Part shown: positions 1-6,668 of the stretch, one piece after another | Layout: each line of letters starts with the position of its first letter | Position numbering within the stretch: position 1 is the first letter of the stretch | Source of the DNA: Spirochaeta sp. | GTDB taxonomy: Bacteria > Spirochaetota > Spirochaetia > DSM-27196 > SLAA01 | Assembly (NCBI GenBank): GCA_020201015.1 | Contig: JAIVHN010000209.1 | Coordinates: 7,688-22,387 of the forward strand | Reading direction: 5' to 3' | DNA: 14,700 bases | Position numbers and translations under genes: made by a program | The notes under the pieces: model-generated | Database searches by the model: none | What the model was told of the DNA's origin: nothing | What the model saw: the letters and a program-made list of their open reading frames with translations, nothing else

Positions 1-64
1 CCAATTGTAGTGCGCATGTTAAGAAGAGGCTTTTAGGCGACGAAAATTCTCACAGGTGGAGGGT

Positions 65-763
65 ATGGATATCCGAATGACCAGCTTGACGAGACTCTGC
101 ACGGCTGCAATGTTTCTGTTTCTGCTGCCTTTGGGTGCCGACGGCCAAGACCTGACCGAACAACTTCATTTGGCGGCACGTGCGGCCGACACCAACGCAA
201 TTCAATCTTCCCTGGAACTTGGTGCTGCGGTAGATGCCCGTGACGCATACAACTGGACGGCCCTTATGCTGGTGGCCGCCGCGAACGTAGGTGCACCGGA
301 ACAGACAGAACAGGCTCAACAGCAGGAGCTTGCCGCCAAAACACTCATAGATGCGGGCGCAGATGTGAACGCTCGCAGCATTGACGGATGGAGTCCACTA
401 CATTTTGCCGCGGCGTTAAGCAACAACCCAGCAATGGTGGAAACCCTTCTGGCAGCAGGCGCCGCGATAGAGGCTCGCACCATGGAGAGTTGGTCGGCCG
501 AAATGACGCTTGCGCGCTACACCGGTGAGCAAAGAGTACAGCAATCCATAGGCATGGGTGCAGAGGCCGACGGCAACATAGGATACACCCCGCTCATGGC
601 AGCCGCGAAATTTGGTACGGCCGAGCTTGTGCGAGCATTGATGCTGGCAGGTGCCGACCCAACCGCGCAAGACGAACAGAGCCGTACCGCTTGTGACTAC
701 GGTCACGAAAGAGATGCGCCCTCGGATACCGGGATTTCAGAGTTACTCTGCCGGGACCAGTAA
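65..763 (+). CDS. Exported ankyrin-repeat protein
   Basis: Small protein of ankyrin repeats, a fold used for protein-protein binding; no enzymatic domain is visible. A hydrophobic N-terminal stretch (FLFLLPLGADGQ region) looks like a signal peptide cut near the GADGQ segment, so the repeats should act in the periplasm. Repeat hallmarks are clear: LGAAVDARDAYNWTALMLVA, then AGADVNARSIDGWSPLHFAA, then AGAAIEAR, and near the C-terminus GYTPLMAAAKFGTAELVRAL followed by AGADPTAQ. The repeat between AGAAIEAR and GYTPLM is degenerate and has lost the TPLH-type turn. The start is uncertain. GTG at 56, ATG at 65 and ATG at 77 are all in frame; ATG 65 has AGGTGGAGGG directly upstream, while ATG 77 would give the cleanest signal peptide (about 228 residues). 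It precedes the peptide importer but is separated from it by 112 bp containing a promoter, so it is probably a separate unit. Its partner is unknown. Confidence 0.85.
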   Translation: MDIRMTSLTRLCTAAMFLFLLPLGADGQDLTEQLHLAARAADTNAIQSSLELGAAVDARDAYNWTALMLVAAANVGAPEQTEQAQQQELAAKTLIDAGADVNARSIDGWSPLHFAAALSNNPAMVETLLAAGAAIEARTMESWSAEMTLARYTGEQRVQQSIGMGAEADGNIGYTPLMAAAKFGTAELVRALMLAGADPTAQDEQSRTACDYGHERDAPSDTGISELLCRDQ

Positions 764-802
764 TTACTGCAACATTTTGCACTAATGCGGCAGCCATGCT
801 TA

Positions 803-831
803 TTGACCGCAATTAGATGAACTCCTATTAT
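803..831 (+). promoter_or_regulatory. Sigma-70 type promoter of the peptide-importer operon
   Basis: TTGACC (803-808) and TATTAT (826-831) are separated by exactly 17 bp. Each hexamer is one mismatch from consensus. Transcription would start near 838-840, about 37 bases before the dppA start codon. No operator-like repeat overlaps it. This is the best-looking promoter in the window. Confidence 0.7.
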
Positions 832-839
832 TCCCGTTA

Positions 840-857
840 GACTTTTGTTAAAAAGTC
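840..857 (+). promoter_or_regulatory. 5' stem-loop at the start of the dppA leader
   Basis: GACTTTT (840-846), loop GTTA and AAAAGTC (851-857) form a perfect 7-bp hairpin. If the promoter at 803-831 is used, this hairpin sits at or next to the mRNA 5' end, just before the AAGGAGGA ribosome binding site at 865-872. Terminal 5' stem-loops are known to protect bacterial mRNAs from 5'-dependent decay; that role here is inferred. Confidence 0.45.
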
Positions 858-875
858 GGATACTAAGGAGGATCT

Positions 876-2450
876 ATGCTAAAAATGAGTACACGGACAA
901 ATCTTGGCCGCTTTGTTGTGTTGGCAACTGTAGCGGTCATTGCCTCAATGCTAATTGCTTGTGGCCCTGCGGAGGAAGCCGCAGTAGAACGCGACACCTT
1001 AACCATTGCGATTGGCGCCGAGCCGGAATCGCTTGACCCGGTTCGAATGACCTCGGCCCCGGCGGCAACCGTTGGTGAGCACGTTGTTGAACGGCTCATC
1101 TACATGGAAGAGGACGGCTCGCTAACACCCATGCTTGCCACAAGCTGGGAATCAAATGAGGACAGCACCGTCTGGACCTTTGATATTCGTGAAGGTGTCA
1201 CCTTTCATGATGGCGCGCCTTTAAACGCCGAGGCGGTTGCAACAAACCTTTCGCGTTTTGTAAGTCCGGACGTCGGTGCAGCCTACGCATTCTTGCTTGG
1301 AAGTGTCCAAGAGATTGAGGCTGTTGATGAGTACACCTTGCAACTAACCCTTGCCCAGCCTTTTGCTCCTATCTTGTCACACCTTTCCCATAGTTTTATT
1401 GGCATTGTAAGTCCTAACCAACTTGAGGGACTCTCACCTGAGCAAACTTTTGAAATACCAGTAGGAACCGGACCGTACGTTATGGATGACTGGAGCCGCG
1501 GCGACAGCATCAGTATGAGCGTAAACGACGACTACTGGGGTTCAGCCTCCCAAATTCCAAACCTGGTTTTCAACTTCATTCCGGAAGAGTCAGCTCGAAT
1601 AGTTGCGCTTGAAACTGGAGAGGCCGATGCAATCATGGGCGTGCCCCCAGCGGACGTTGAACGACTCCAGGAAGACGCGGACATCGATGTAGTGTTTCAA
1701 ACCAGCGTGCGCACAATCTACATCAGCTACAACAACATCCAAGAGCCATTCACCGATCCCTTGGTGCGACGCGCACTTAATCATGCGGTCGACAAGCAGG
1801 CCATCGTAGACTCTATCTTTGAGGGCGTCGGTTTTGTTGCAGATGCTCCAATTCCAGATGCCGTATTCGGGCACACATCTGTCGGCCCTTATGAGTACGA
1901 TCCCGACCTTGCGCGCGAACTGCTGGATGCAGCAGGCTACCCGGACGGTTTCAGCATGACGCTGCACCATCCAACCGGGCGCTATCCACTTGATTCAACC
2001 GTTGCTCAATCGGTACAGTCGATGCTTGCAGATGTTGGTGTCGACGCTACCCTTGAGACCCGGGAGTGGACAAGCTACCTGCAGTTCACAAGCCAGCCGC
2101 CAGACCAGGCCGAGTACGACGCATTCATGCTTGGATGGGGTACGGTAACTCTGGATGCAGACTACGGGCTCTACGCTCTGCTGCACACACGGCAGTGGAA
2201 CCCAAACGGCAACAACCGCGGCTTCTACTCCAACGAACGCGTAGATCAACTCCTGGATGCGGCTCGTGTTGAGACGGATCCGGCCGAGCGAGCTCCGATG
2301 TACAATGAAGCCGTTGAGTTGATATGGGAAGATGCGCCCTGGATCTTTCTTTACAATGCAGGACAGATTAATGCGGTTCGTAGCGATGTAGGTGGAATCA
2401 TTCATCACCCGCTTGAGAACCTTAGCGCCTGGGATGCTTACTTCGAATAG
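876..2450 (+). CDS. dppA: Peptide ABC transporter substrate-binding lipoprotein (SBP family 5)
   Basis: Periplasmic binding protein that captures the substrate, probably di- or oligopeptides, and delivers it to the permease pair encoded downstream. The 524-residue length is normal for the DppA/OppA family. The N-terminus has a lipoprotein signal ending in the lipobox LIAC, with Cys29 as the likely lipidated residue. The mature part begins with the family pattern LTIAIGAEPESLDPVRM, followed by WTFDIREGVTFHDGAPLNAE, which is diagnostic of SBP_bac_5. The C-terminal part (APWIFLYNAGQINAV) also fits. ATG 876 follows AAGGAGGA at 865-872. Family-5 proteins also bind nickel, haem or sugars, and specificity cannot be read from sequence; the peptide assignment rests on the DppBCDF-type neighbours and on pepD nearby. 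The gene is followed by a strong terminator-like element, so it is probably expressed above the rest of the operon. Confidence 0.93.
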   Translation: MLKMSTRTNLGRFVVLATVAVIASMLIACGPAEEAAVERDTLTIAIGAEPESLDPVRMTSAPAATVGEHVVERLIYMEEDGSLTPMLATSWESNEDSTVWTFDIREGVTFHDGAPLNAEAVATNLSRFVSPDVGAAYAFLLGSVQEIEAVDEYTLQLTLAQPFAPILSHLSHSFIGIVSPNQLEGLSPEQTFEIPVGTGPYVMDDWSRGDSISMSVNDDYWGSASQIPNLVFNFIPEESARIVALETGEADAIMGVPPADVERLQEDADIDVVFQTSVRTIYISYNNIQEPFTDPLVRRALNHAVDKQAIVDSIFEGVGFVADAPIPDAVFGHTSVGPYEYDPDLARELLDAAGYPDGFSMTLHHPTGRYPLDSTVAQSVQSMLADVGVDATLETREWTSYLQFTSQPPDQAEYDAFMLGWGTVTLDADYGLYALLHTRQWNPNGNNRGFYSNERVDQLLDAARVETDPAERAPMYNEAVELIWEDAPWIFLYNAGQINAVRSDVGGIIHHPLENLSAWDAYFE

Positions 2451-2491
2451 ACAACTACGGTCCATGAGAAAACAACACATCATGGTTTCAG

Positions 2492-2514
2492 ACTCCGTCA
2501 CACTGTGACGGAGT
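2492..2514 (+). repeat. Inverted repeat, first strong hairpin after dppA
   Basis: ACTCCGTCACA (2492-2502) and TGTGACGGAGT (2504-2514) are perfect 11-base complements around a single central C. In RNA this would form a hairpin of about 10 bp with a 3-base loop. There is no U-tract behind it, so it is not a terminator by itself; it may protect the dppA mRNA 3' end. A weaker pair, CCATGA (2462-2467) and TCATGG (2480-2485), lies just upstream. Confidence 0.7.
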
Positions 2515-2516
2515 TC

Positions 2517-2539
2517 TCCTGGCCCGCCAAGGGCCAGGA
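2517..2539 (+). repeat. Inverted repeat, second hairpin after dppA
   Basis: TCCTGGCCC (2517-2525), a 5-base loop and GGGCCAGGA (2531-2539) form a perfect, GC-rich 9-bp stem. Its 3' arm shares AGGA (2536-2539) with the 5' arm of the next hairpin, so the two cannot both form at full length. Confidence 0.7.
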
Positions 2540-2585
2540 TGACCTTGGGCTCTTCTGCAAAAGAGCCCAAGGTCATCCTTTCTTT
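2536..2585 (+). terminator. Intrinsic terminator/attenuator between dppA and dppB
   Basis: A 19-bp perfect stem pairs 2536-2554 with 2561-2579 around the loop CTGCAA, and is followed at once by TTTCTTT. This is a textbook Rho-independent terminator, although the stem is unusually long. It lies inside an apparent operon, 14 bases before the dppB start and abutting its ribosome binding site. Partial read-through would set the binding-protein to permease ratio. There is also room for RNase cleavage between the cistrons, which would leave dppA capped by the hairpin. No promoter is visible after the hairpin, so dppB onward must depend on read-through. Confidence 0.8.
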
Positions 2586-2599
2586 GAGGGAGTAATTCT

Positions 2600-3535
2600 G
2601 TGTATCAATACATTGCGCGAAGACTAGCCCTCACAATACCTGTTGTGATAGGAGTCTCAATAATTGTGTTTGGAATTATTAGGCTCATTCCAGGTGACCC
2701 GGCCCGTGCAATTGCCGGAGTCAACGCAACTCCTCAGTTTATTGAGCAGGTGCGTGTTCGGTATGCCTTAGATCAGCCGGTCTATATACAGTACGGAAAC
2801 TTCGTCGTGAACTTCATGCAGGGAGACCTTGGGAATTCGGTATTCAGCGGGCGCGCGGTGACAACCGAGATTGGCGAGCGCTTCCCGCGCACTATGTTGC
2901 TGGCTACTATAGCTCTGGTAATAGCAACCATCATCGGGGTCTCGGCTGGCATTGTATCTGCAACACGGCGTAACTCGATATTCGACAACGCGAGTATGCT
3001 CGTTGCGTTGGTGGGGGTTGCCGCGCCGGTATTCTGGATGGCTCTTATGCTGCAGCTGTTATTTGCAGTGCAATTGAGTGTGCTTCCGGCTACCGGCATC
3101 GGTACCATCCAACATCTTATACTGCCAAGCCTTACGCTGGGTACAGCCAGCGCCGCACTTATGGCACGTATAACACGTTCAAGTATGCTTGACGTTCTCC
3201 GCCAAGACTTCATCACGACTGCACGTTCAAAAGGTTTGCCTGAGCGAGTTATTGTCTACAAACACGCGCTGAAGAATGCGCTTATTCCAGTGGTGACTGT
3301 TCTTGGGTTGCAGTTCGGCATACTGCTTGGCGGGGCGGTTCTCACCGAAACGGTGTTTGCGTGGCCTGGTGTTGGCCGTCTCCTGGTGGACGCAATACTC
3401 CGGCGGGACTATCCCGTTGTACAAGGTACGGTTATGTTACTGGCACTTTTGTTTGTACTGATCAACCTTGTCGTAGACATCATTTATGCCTTCCTTGATC
3501 CACGAATTCACTACCAGTCGGGAAGCGGGGAGTAA
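2600..3535 (+). CDS. dppB: Peptide ABC transporter permease, DppB/OppB type
   Basis: Inner-membrane permease that pairs with the next gene product to form the translocation channel. The 311 residues match the family. It opens with the family N-terminus MYQYIARRLALTIPVVIGVS, and RLIPGDPAR follows the first helix. Later hydrophobic helices run at about residues 97-118, 133-157, 170-190, 230-252 and 276-300. The cytoplasmic EAA loop that contacts the ATPases is around residues 203-230 (ITTARSKGLPERVIVYKHAL). The C-terminus has the usual YAFLDPRIHY. The start is GTG at 2600, supported by GAGGGAG at 2586-2592. It lies just behind a strong terminator-like hairpin. Spacing to the next gene is 2 bases. 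Confidence 0.93.
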   Translation: MYQYIARRLALTIPVVIGVSIIVFGIIRLIPGDPARAIAGVNATPQFIEQVRVRYALDQPVYIQYGNFVVNFMQGDLGNSVFSGRAVTTEIGERFPRTMLLATIALVIATIIGVSAGIVSATRRNSIFDNASMLVALVGVAAPVFWMALMLQLLFAVQLSVLPATGIGTIQHLILPSLTLGTASAALMARITRSSMLDVLRQDFITTARSKGLPERVIVYKHALKNALIPVVTVLGLQFGILLGGAVLTETVFAWPGVGRLLVDAILRRDYPVVQGTVMLLALLFVLINLVVDIIYAFLDPRIHYQSGSGE

Positions 3536-3537
3536 AC

Positions 3538-4476
3538 ATGCAGATGAGAAACACCGACATGAGTTCAATCATATCCGCTGACAAGTCCAGTGCTGCCGAG
3601 CTCTCCGAGACTCACGAGGCCATGGCGACCAGTAAGCGCACAAGCGAGTTTGCCGAGGTATTTCGCCATCTCCTGCGCAACCGAGCGGCGGTGGTCGGGC
3701 TGTTCATTATTGGCGGATTTATAGCTGCATCGATATTTGCCCCGTTACTTTCGACTCATGATCCTTTAGATACCGTCCTCAGCAACCGGCTTCAAGGGCC
3801 AAGTAGCGAGTACATTCTGGGAACCGATGAGCTGGGCCGCGACCTGTTTAGTCGCATGCTGTATGGAGGAAGAATCTCGCTAAGCATTGGGCTTATTTCG
3901 GTGCTGATAGGCGTGTCGGTCGGAGTTCCTATCGGCGCTATAAGTGGGTACTTTGGCGGAAAGTTAGATATCCTCACGCAACGCTTCATTGATATTATGA
4001 TTGCCTTTCCCGGCATTTTGCTTGCCATTGTTGTTGTTACGGTACTTGGTGTCGGCGTACAAAATGTCATGATTGCAACCGGTGTTGCGAGCATACCGGT
4101 GTATGCGCGCCTTGTGCGTGGGTCGGTGCTTGCCGTAAAAGAACAGAGTTATGTTGCCGCTGCCCATGCTGCTGGACTAGGACACGCGCGAATTATTTTT
4201 CGCCAGATCGTGCCTAACTGCTTGGCGCCTATCATTGTTCAGAGCACCTTTCAGATTGCAACGTCAATCCTGTGGGCTGCCGGGCTCGGTTTTCTTGGCC
4301 TTGGTGCCCAAGCACCTACCCCTGAGTGGGGGTCTATCTTAAGCAACGGCCGAGCTTATATTCGCACAGCACATCACGTAACGACCTTTCCGGGTTTGGC
4401 CATCCTGTTCATGGTTCTCGGTTTTAATCTTGTAGGTGACGGTCTACGTGATGCACTTGACCCAAAAACCCGATAA
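3538..4476 (+). CDS. dppC: Peptide ABC transporter permease, DppC/OppC type
   Basis: Second inner-membrane permease subunit. It has the OppC N-terminal domain: RNRAAVVGLFIIGGFIAASI forms the first helix, followed by HDPLDTV, then the signature LGTDELGRDLFSRMLYGGR at 94-112. The EAA loop is at about 205-227 (YVAAAHAAGLGHARIIFRQI). The C-terminus GDGLRDALDPK is typical. At 312 residues it carries a hydrophilic, Ser/Glu-rich N-terminal tail of about 40 residues, slightly longer than usual. ATG 3538 has GGGGAG just upstream, overlapping the end of dppB; ATG 3559 or ATG 3622 would shorten the tail. Tight spacing to dppB suggests translational coupling. Confidence 0.93.
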   Translation: MQMRNTDMSSIISADKSSAAELSETHEAMATSKRTSEFAEVFRHLLRNRAAVVGLFIIGGFIAASIFAPLLSTHDPLDTVLSNRLQGPSSEYILGTDELGRDLFSRMLYGGRISLSIGLISVLIGVSVGVPIGAISGYFGGKLDILTQRFIDIMIAFPGILLAIVVVTVLGVGVQNVMIATGVASIPVYARLVRGSVLAVKEQSYVAAAHAAGLGHARIIFRQIVPNCLAPIIVQSTFQIATSILWAAGLGFLGLGAQAPTPEWGSILSNGRAYIRTAHHVTTFPGLAILFMVLGFNLVGDGLRDALDPKTR

Positions 4477-4487
4477 AAGGGGAGTTC

Positions 4488-5510
4488 ATGGATCCACTAC
4501 TCCAGATACGCGGGCTGCAGACCAGCTTTAAGACCGAAGGCGGGACGGTACATGCAGTTGACGATGTTTCGTTTGACATAGGAAAAGGTGAGGTGGTAGG
4601 GCTGGTCGGCGAAAGCGGCTGCGGTAAGACTGCCGTCTCATTAAGCATTCTCCAGTTGCTGCCCACTCCGCCAGCCATTATAGAGGGTGGTGAAATTCTT
4701 TTTGGCGGCACAGACCTTCTTAAGCTCTCTGCCGAGGAGATTAGGAGAATTCGTGGCAACGAGATTGCCATGATTTTCCAAGAGCCCATGACTAGCCTCA
4801 ATCCGGTCTTCACAATCGGCGACCAGCTCATGGAAACAATTCAACTCCACGAAAAACTTGGCGGGGCGGCTGCCCGCACACGAGCCATAGATATGCTCAA
4901 GCTTGTGGGTATTCCACGCGCCGATGAAGTAATTGATGAGTATCCTCACCGCTTTTCAGGCGGCATGCGGCAACGCGCCATGATCGCCATGGCGCTGAGT
5001 TGTAATCCCCGCCTGCTCATAGCAGACGAGCCAACTACAGCGTTAGATGTAACAATTCAGGCCCAGATACTTGAACTAATGCGTGATCTTCGCGAGCGCA
5101 TCGGTATGTCGATACTCTTCATAACTCATGACTTGAGTGTCATTGCCGAGATGGCGGACCGGGTAATTGTAATGTACGCAGGTAAGCTTGTAGAGCAGGC
5201 CGACGTCGTGACACTTTTCCACAGTCCGCAACATCCATATACGCAGGGGCTTATCGGCTCACGGCCTAGCACGGATCAAGCCGAAAGCACTGATGGTGCC
5301 AAGAAGCGCTTACCCTTTATTCGAGGCAGCGTGCCGAACCCTCTCTATATGCCTCCCGGTTGTCCCTTTCATCCACGCTGTGATCACGCCATGCCAATTT
5401 GCTCACACACGATGCCCGCCAAAACCGAGTTGACCCCAGGCCACACGGTTCGGTGCTGGTTGCACGAGGAGCAGACAGAATTACGGTCAGCACCGGAGGG
5501 TCAGGAATGA
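4488..5510 (+). CDS. dppD: Peptide ABC transporter ATPase, DppD/OppD type
   Basis: One of two ATPases that power import. All motifs are intact in the 340-residue protein: Walker A GESGCGKT (41-48), Q-loop Gln98, signature FSGGMRQR (156-163), Walker B LLIADEP (176-182) with catalytic Glu181, and switch His214. The C-terminal oligopeptide-transporter extension (oligo_HPY domain) contains four cysteines, Cys292, Cys298, Cys305 and Cys323. In structurally studied family members, such as the mycobacterial OppABCD complex, cysteines in this position bind a [4Fe-4S] cluster. ATG 4488 follows GGGGAG. The stop overlaps the start of dppF (ATGA), so the two ATPases are probably made in equal amounts. 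Confidence 0.94.
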   Translation: MDPLLQIRGLQTSFKTEGGTVHAVDDVSFDIGKGEVVGLVGESGCGKTAVSLSILQLLPTPPAIIEGGEILFGGTDLLKLSAEEIRRIRGNEIAMIFQEPMTSLNPVFTIGDQLMETIQLHEKLGGAAARTRAIDMLKLVGIPRADEVIDEYPHRFSGGMRQRAMIAMALSCNPRLLIADEPTTALDVTIQAQILELMRDLRERIGMSILFITHDLSVIAEMADRVIVMYAGKLVEQADVVTLFHSPQHPYTQGLIGSRPSTDQAESTDGAKKRLPFIRGSVPNPLYMPPGCPFHPRCDHAMPICSHTMPAKTELTPGHTVRCWLHEEQTELRSAPEGQE

Positions 5511-6502
5511 GTACAGGGTTATCGCCGGAACATCCGGTACTTGAGGTGCGTAACCTCAAGAAATATTTTCCCATCCGCACAGGTGTTCTCAGCCGCGTGA
5601 CCGGTTATGTCAAAGCCGTCGACGGGGTATCTTTTAGCATCCGGTCCGGGGAGACCTTCGCTCTGGTGGGTGAGAGCGGCTGTGGCAAGAGCACCACCGG
5701 CCGGACAATTCTGCGTTTAACCGGGGCAACCGATGGCGAAATCCATTACGATGGCGAAGATGTTCTGGCTGCCACAGGCGAGCGCATGCGAAAACTGCGG
5801 AGATCAATGCAGATCGTGTTTCAAGATCCATACAGCGCGCTGAACCCGCGTATGACGATTGGTGCGGCGATTCGGGAAATACTTCAGGTGCACGGAATAG
5901 CATCCGGTGCCGCGGCGCAAGAGCGAGTAGAGGAGCTACTGGTTCGGTGCGGACTCGAGTCCTACCATAACTCGCGCTATCCGCATGAGTTCTCCGGGGG
6001 TCAGCGACAACGGGTGGTTATAGCGCGTGCGCTTGCGCTGGACCCGCAGTTTATTGTTGCAGATGAGCCTATCTCGGCGCTTGATGTGAGCATTCAAAGT
6101 CAGATCATAAATCTTCTTGAGGACCTTCAGAACGACCTCCAGCTTACCTATTTATTTATTAGCCACGATCTGAGCGTGGTGCGACATATGGCGGACCGTG
6201 TGGGAGTAATGTATCTGGGAAAACTTGTTGAGGTCGCGGACAAAGACGAGTTTTACCGGGAGCCGCTTCATCCGTACAGCCAGGCATTGCTTTCGGCCAT
6301 TCCGGTAAGTGACCCAAGCGCTAAAAAACAGCGGATAATTCTCAAGGGAGATGTCCCGAGTCCCTCCAATCCACCAGCCGGTTGCCCTTTTCACACCCGT
6401 TGCCCGTATGTCATGGATGTATGCCGGAGCGTGGTTCCGGAACTCAAACCAACACCCTCCGGGCATTATGCCGCCTGCCACCTTGTTCATCCAAATGCAT
6501 AA
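5507..6502 (+). CDS. dppF: Peptide ABC transporter ATPase, DppF/OppF type
   Basis: Partner ATPase, 331 residues from ATG 5507. The open frame extends upstream to 5399, but that part lies wholly inside dppD; the ATGA overlap and GGAGGGTCAGGA before ATG 5507 decide the start. Motifs are Walker A GESGCGKS (55-62), Gln106, signature FSGGQRQR (162-169), Walker B FIVADEP (182-188) with Glu187, and switch His220. The sequence VTGYVKAVDGVSF near residue 31 is typical of the F subunit, and QDPYSALNPRMTI follows the Q-loop. Four C-terminal cysteines (Cys293, Cys299, Cys306, Cys324) match those in dppD, so both ATPases may carry an iron-sulfur cluster. It ends by overlapping a small membrane-protein gene. 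Confidence 0.94.
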   Translation: MSTGLSPEHPVLEVRNLKKYFPIRTGVLSRVTGYVKAVDGVSFSIRSGETFALVGESGCGKSTTGRTILRLTGATDGEIHYDGEDVLAATGERMRKLRRSMQIVFQDPYSALNPRMTIGAAIREILQVHGIASGAAAQERVEELLVRCGLESYHNSRYPHEFSGGQRQRVVIARALALDPQFIVADEPISALDVSIQSQIINLLEDLQNDLQLTYLFISHDLSVVRHMADRVGVMYLGKLVEVADKDEFYREPLHPYSQALLSAIPVSDPSAKKQRIILKGDVPSPSNPPAGCPFHTRCPYVMDVCRSVVPELKPTPSGHYAACHLVHPNA

Positions 6503-6668
6503 ACGCCGCGGGCGGCACGCAAACCGCACAGACCCCCGGCGGGCTGCCCGGACCGATACCTTTGCCTGGCTCATTGCTGCGGTGCAGGTTGTGGGTCCGA
6601 TTTTGGCGGTGCTGATACTGTCGGTCGTGCTGGCCTACAGCGTTATACATTTTGCCTTTCTGCGCTAA
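6495..6668 (+). CDS. Small single-span membrane protein at the end of the importer operon
   Basis: Predicted 57-residue protein that I do not recognise. The first 20 residues are strongly basic (MHKRRGRHANRTDPRRAART) and are followed by one long hydrophobic segment at about residues 24-55 (FAWLIAAVQVVGPILAVLIL and onward), ending in Arg. The positive-inside rule predicts a cytoplasmic N-terminus. ATG 6495 overlaps the last 8 bases of dppF. No ribosome binding site is visible, so translation would depend on coupling to dppF. The frame stays open further upstream inside dppF, but ATG 6495 is the only sensible start. Its stop overlaps the convergent rodA stop. A function in the importer (stability, regulation) is speculative. 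The clean basic-plus-helix layout argues for a real gene; lack of a ribosome site argues against. Confidence 0.5.
   Translation: MHKRRGRHANRTDPRRAARTDTFAWLIAAVQVVGPILAVLILSVVLAYSVIHFAFLR

Noticed and set aside
764..802. Possible terminator after the ankyrin gene (TGCA/TGCA and CTGC/GCAG pairs)
   Set aside because: Stems are only 4 bp, loops are long and no U-tract follows.
1995..2576. 193-codon open frame on the minus strand opposite the end of dppA
   Set aside because: It lies antisense to a well-conserved gene, starts inside the terminator hairpin, has no ribosome binding site and its translation shows no domain or signal peptide.
5399..5506. Longer dppF with 36 extra N-terminal residues
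   Set aside because: The extension lies entirely inside dppD, is low-complexity in character and not family-like; ATG 5507 with the ATGA overlap and ribosome site explains the gene.
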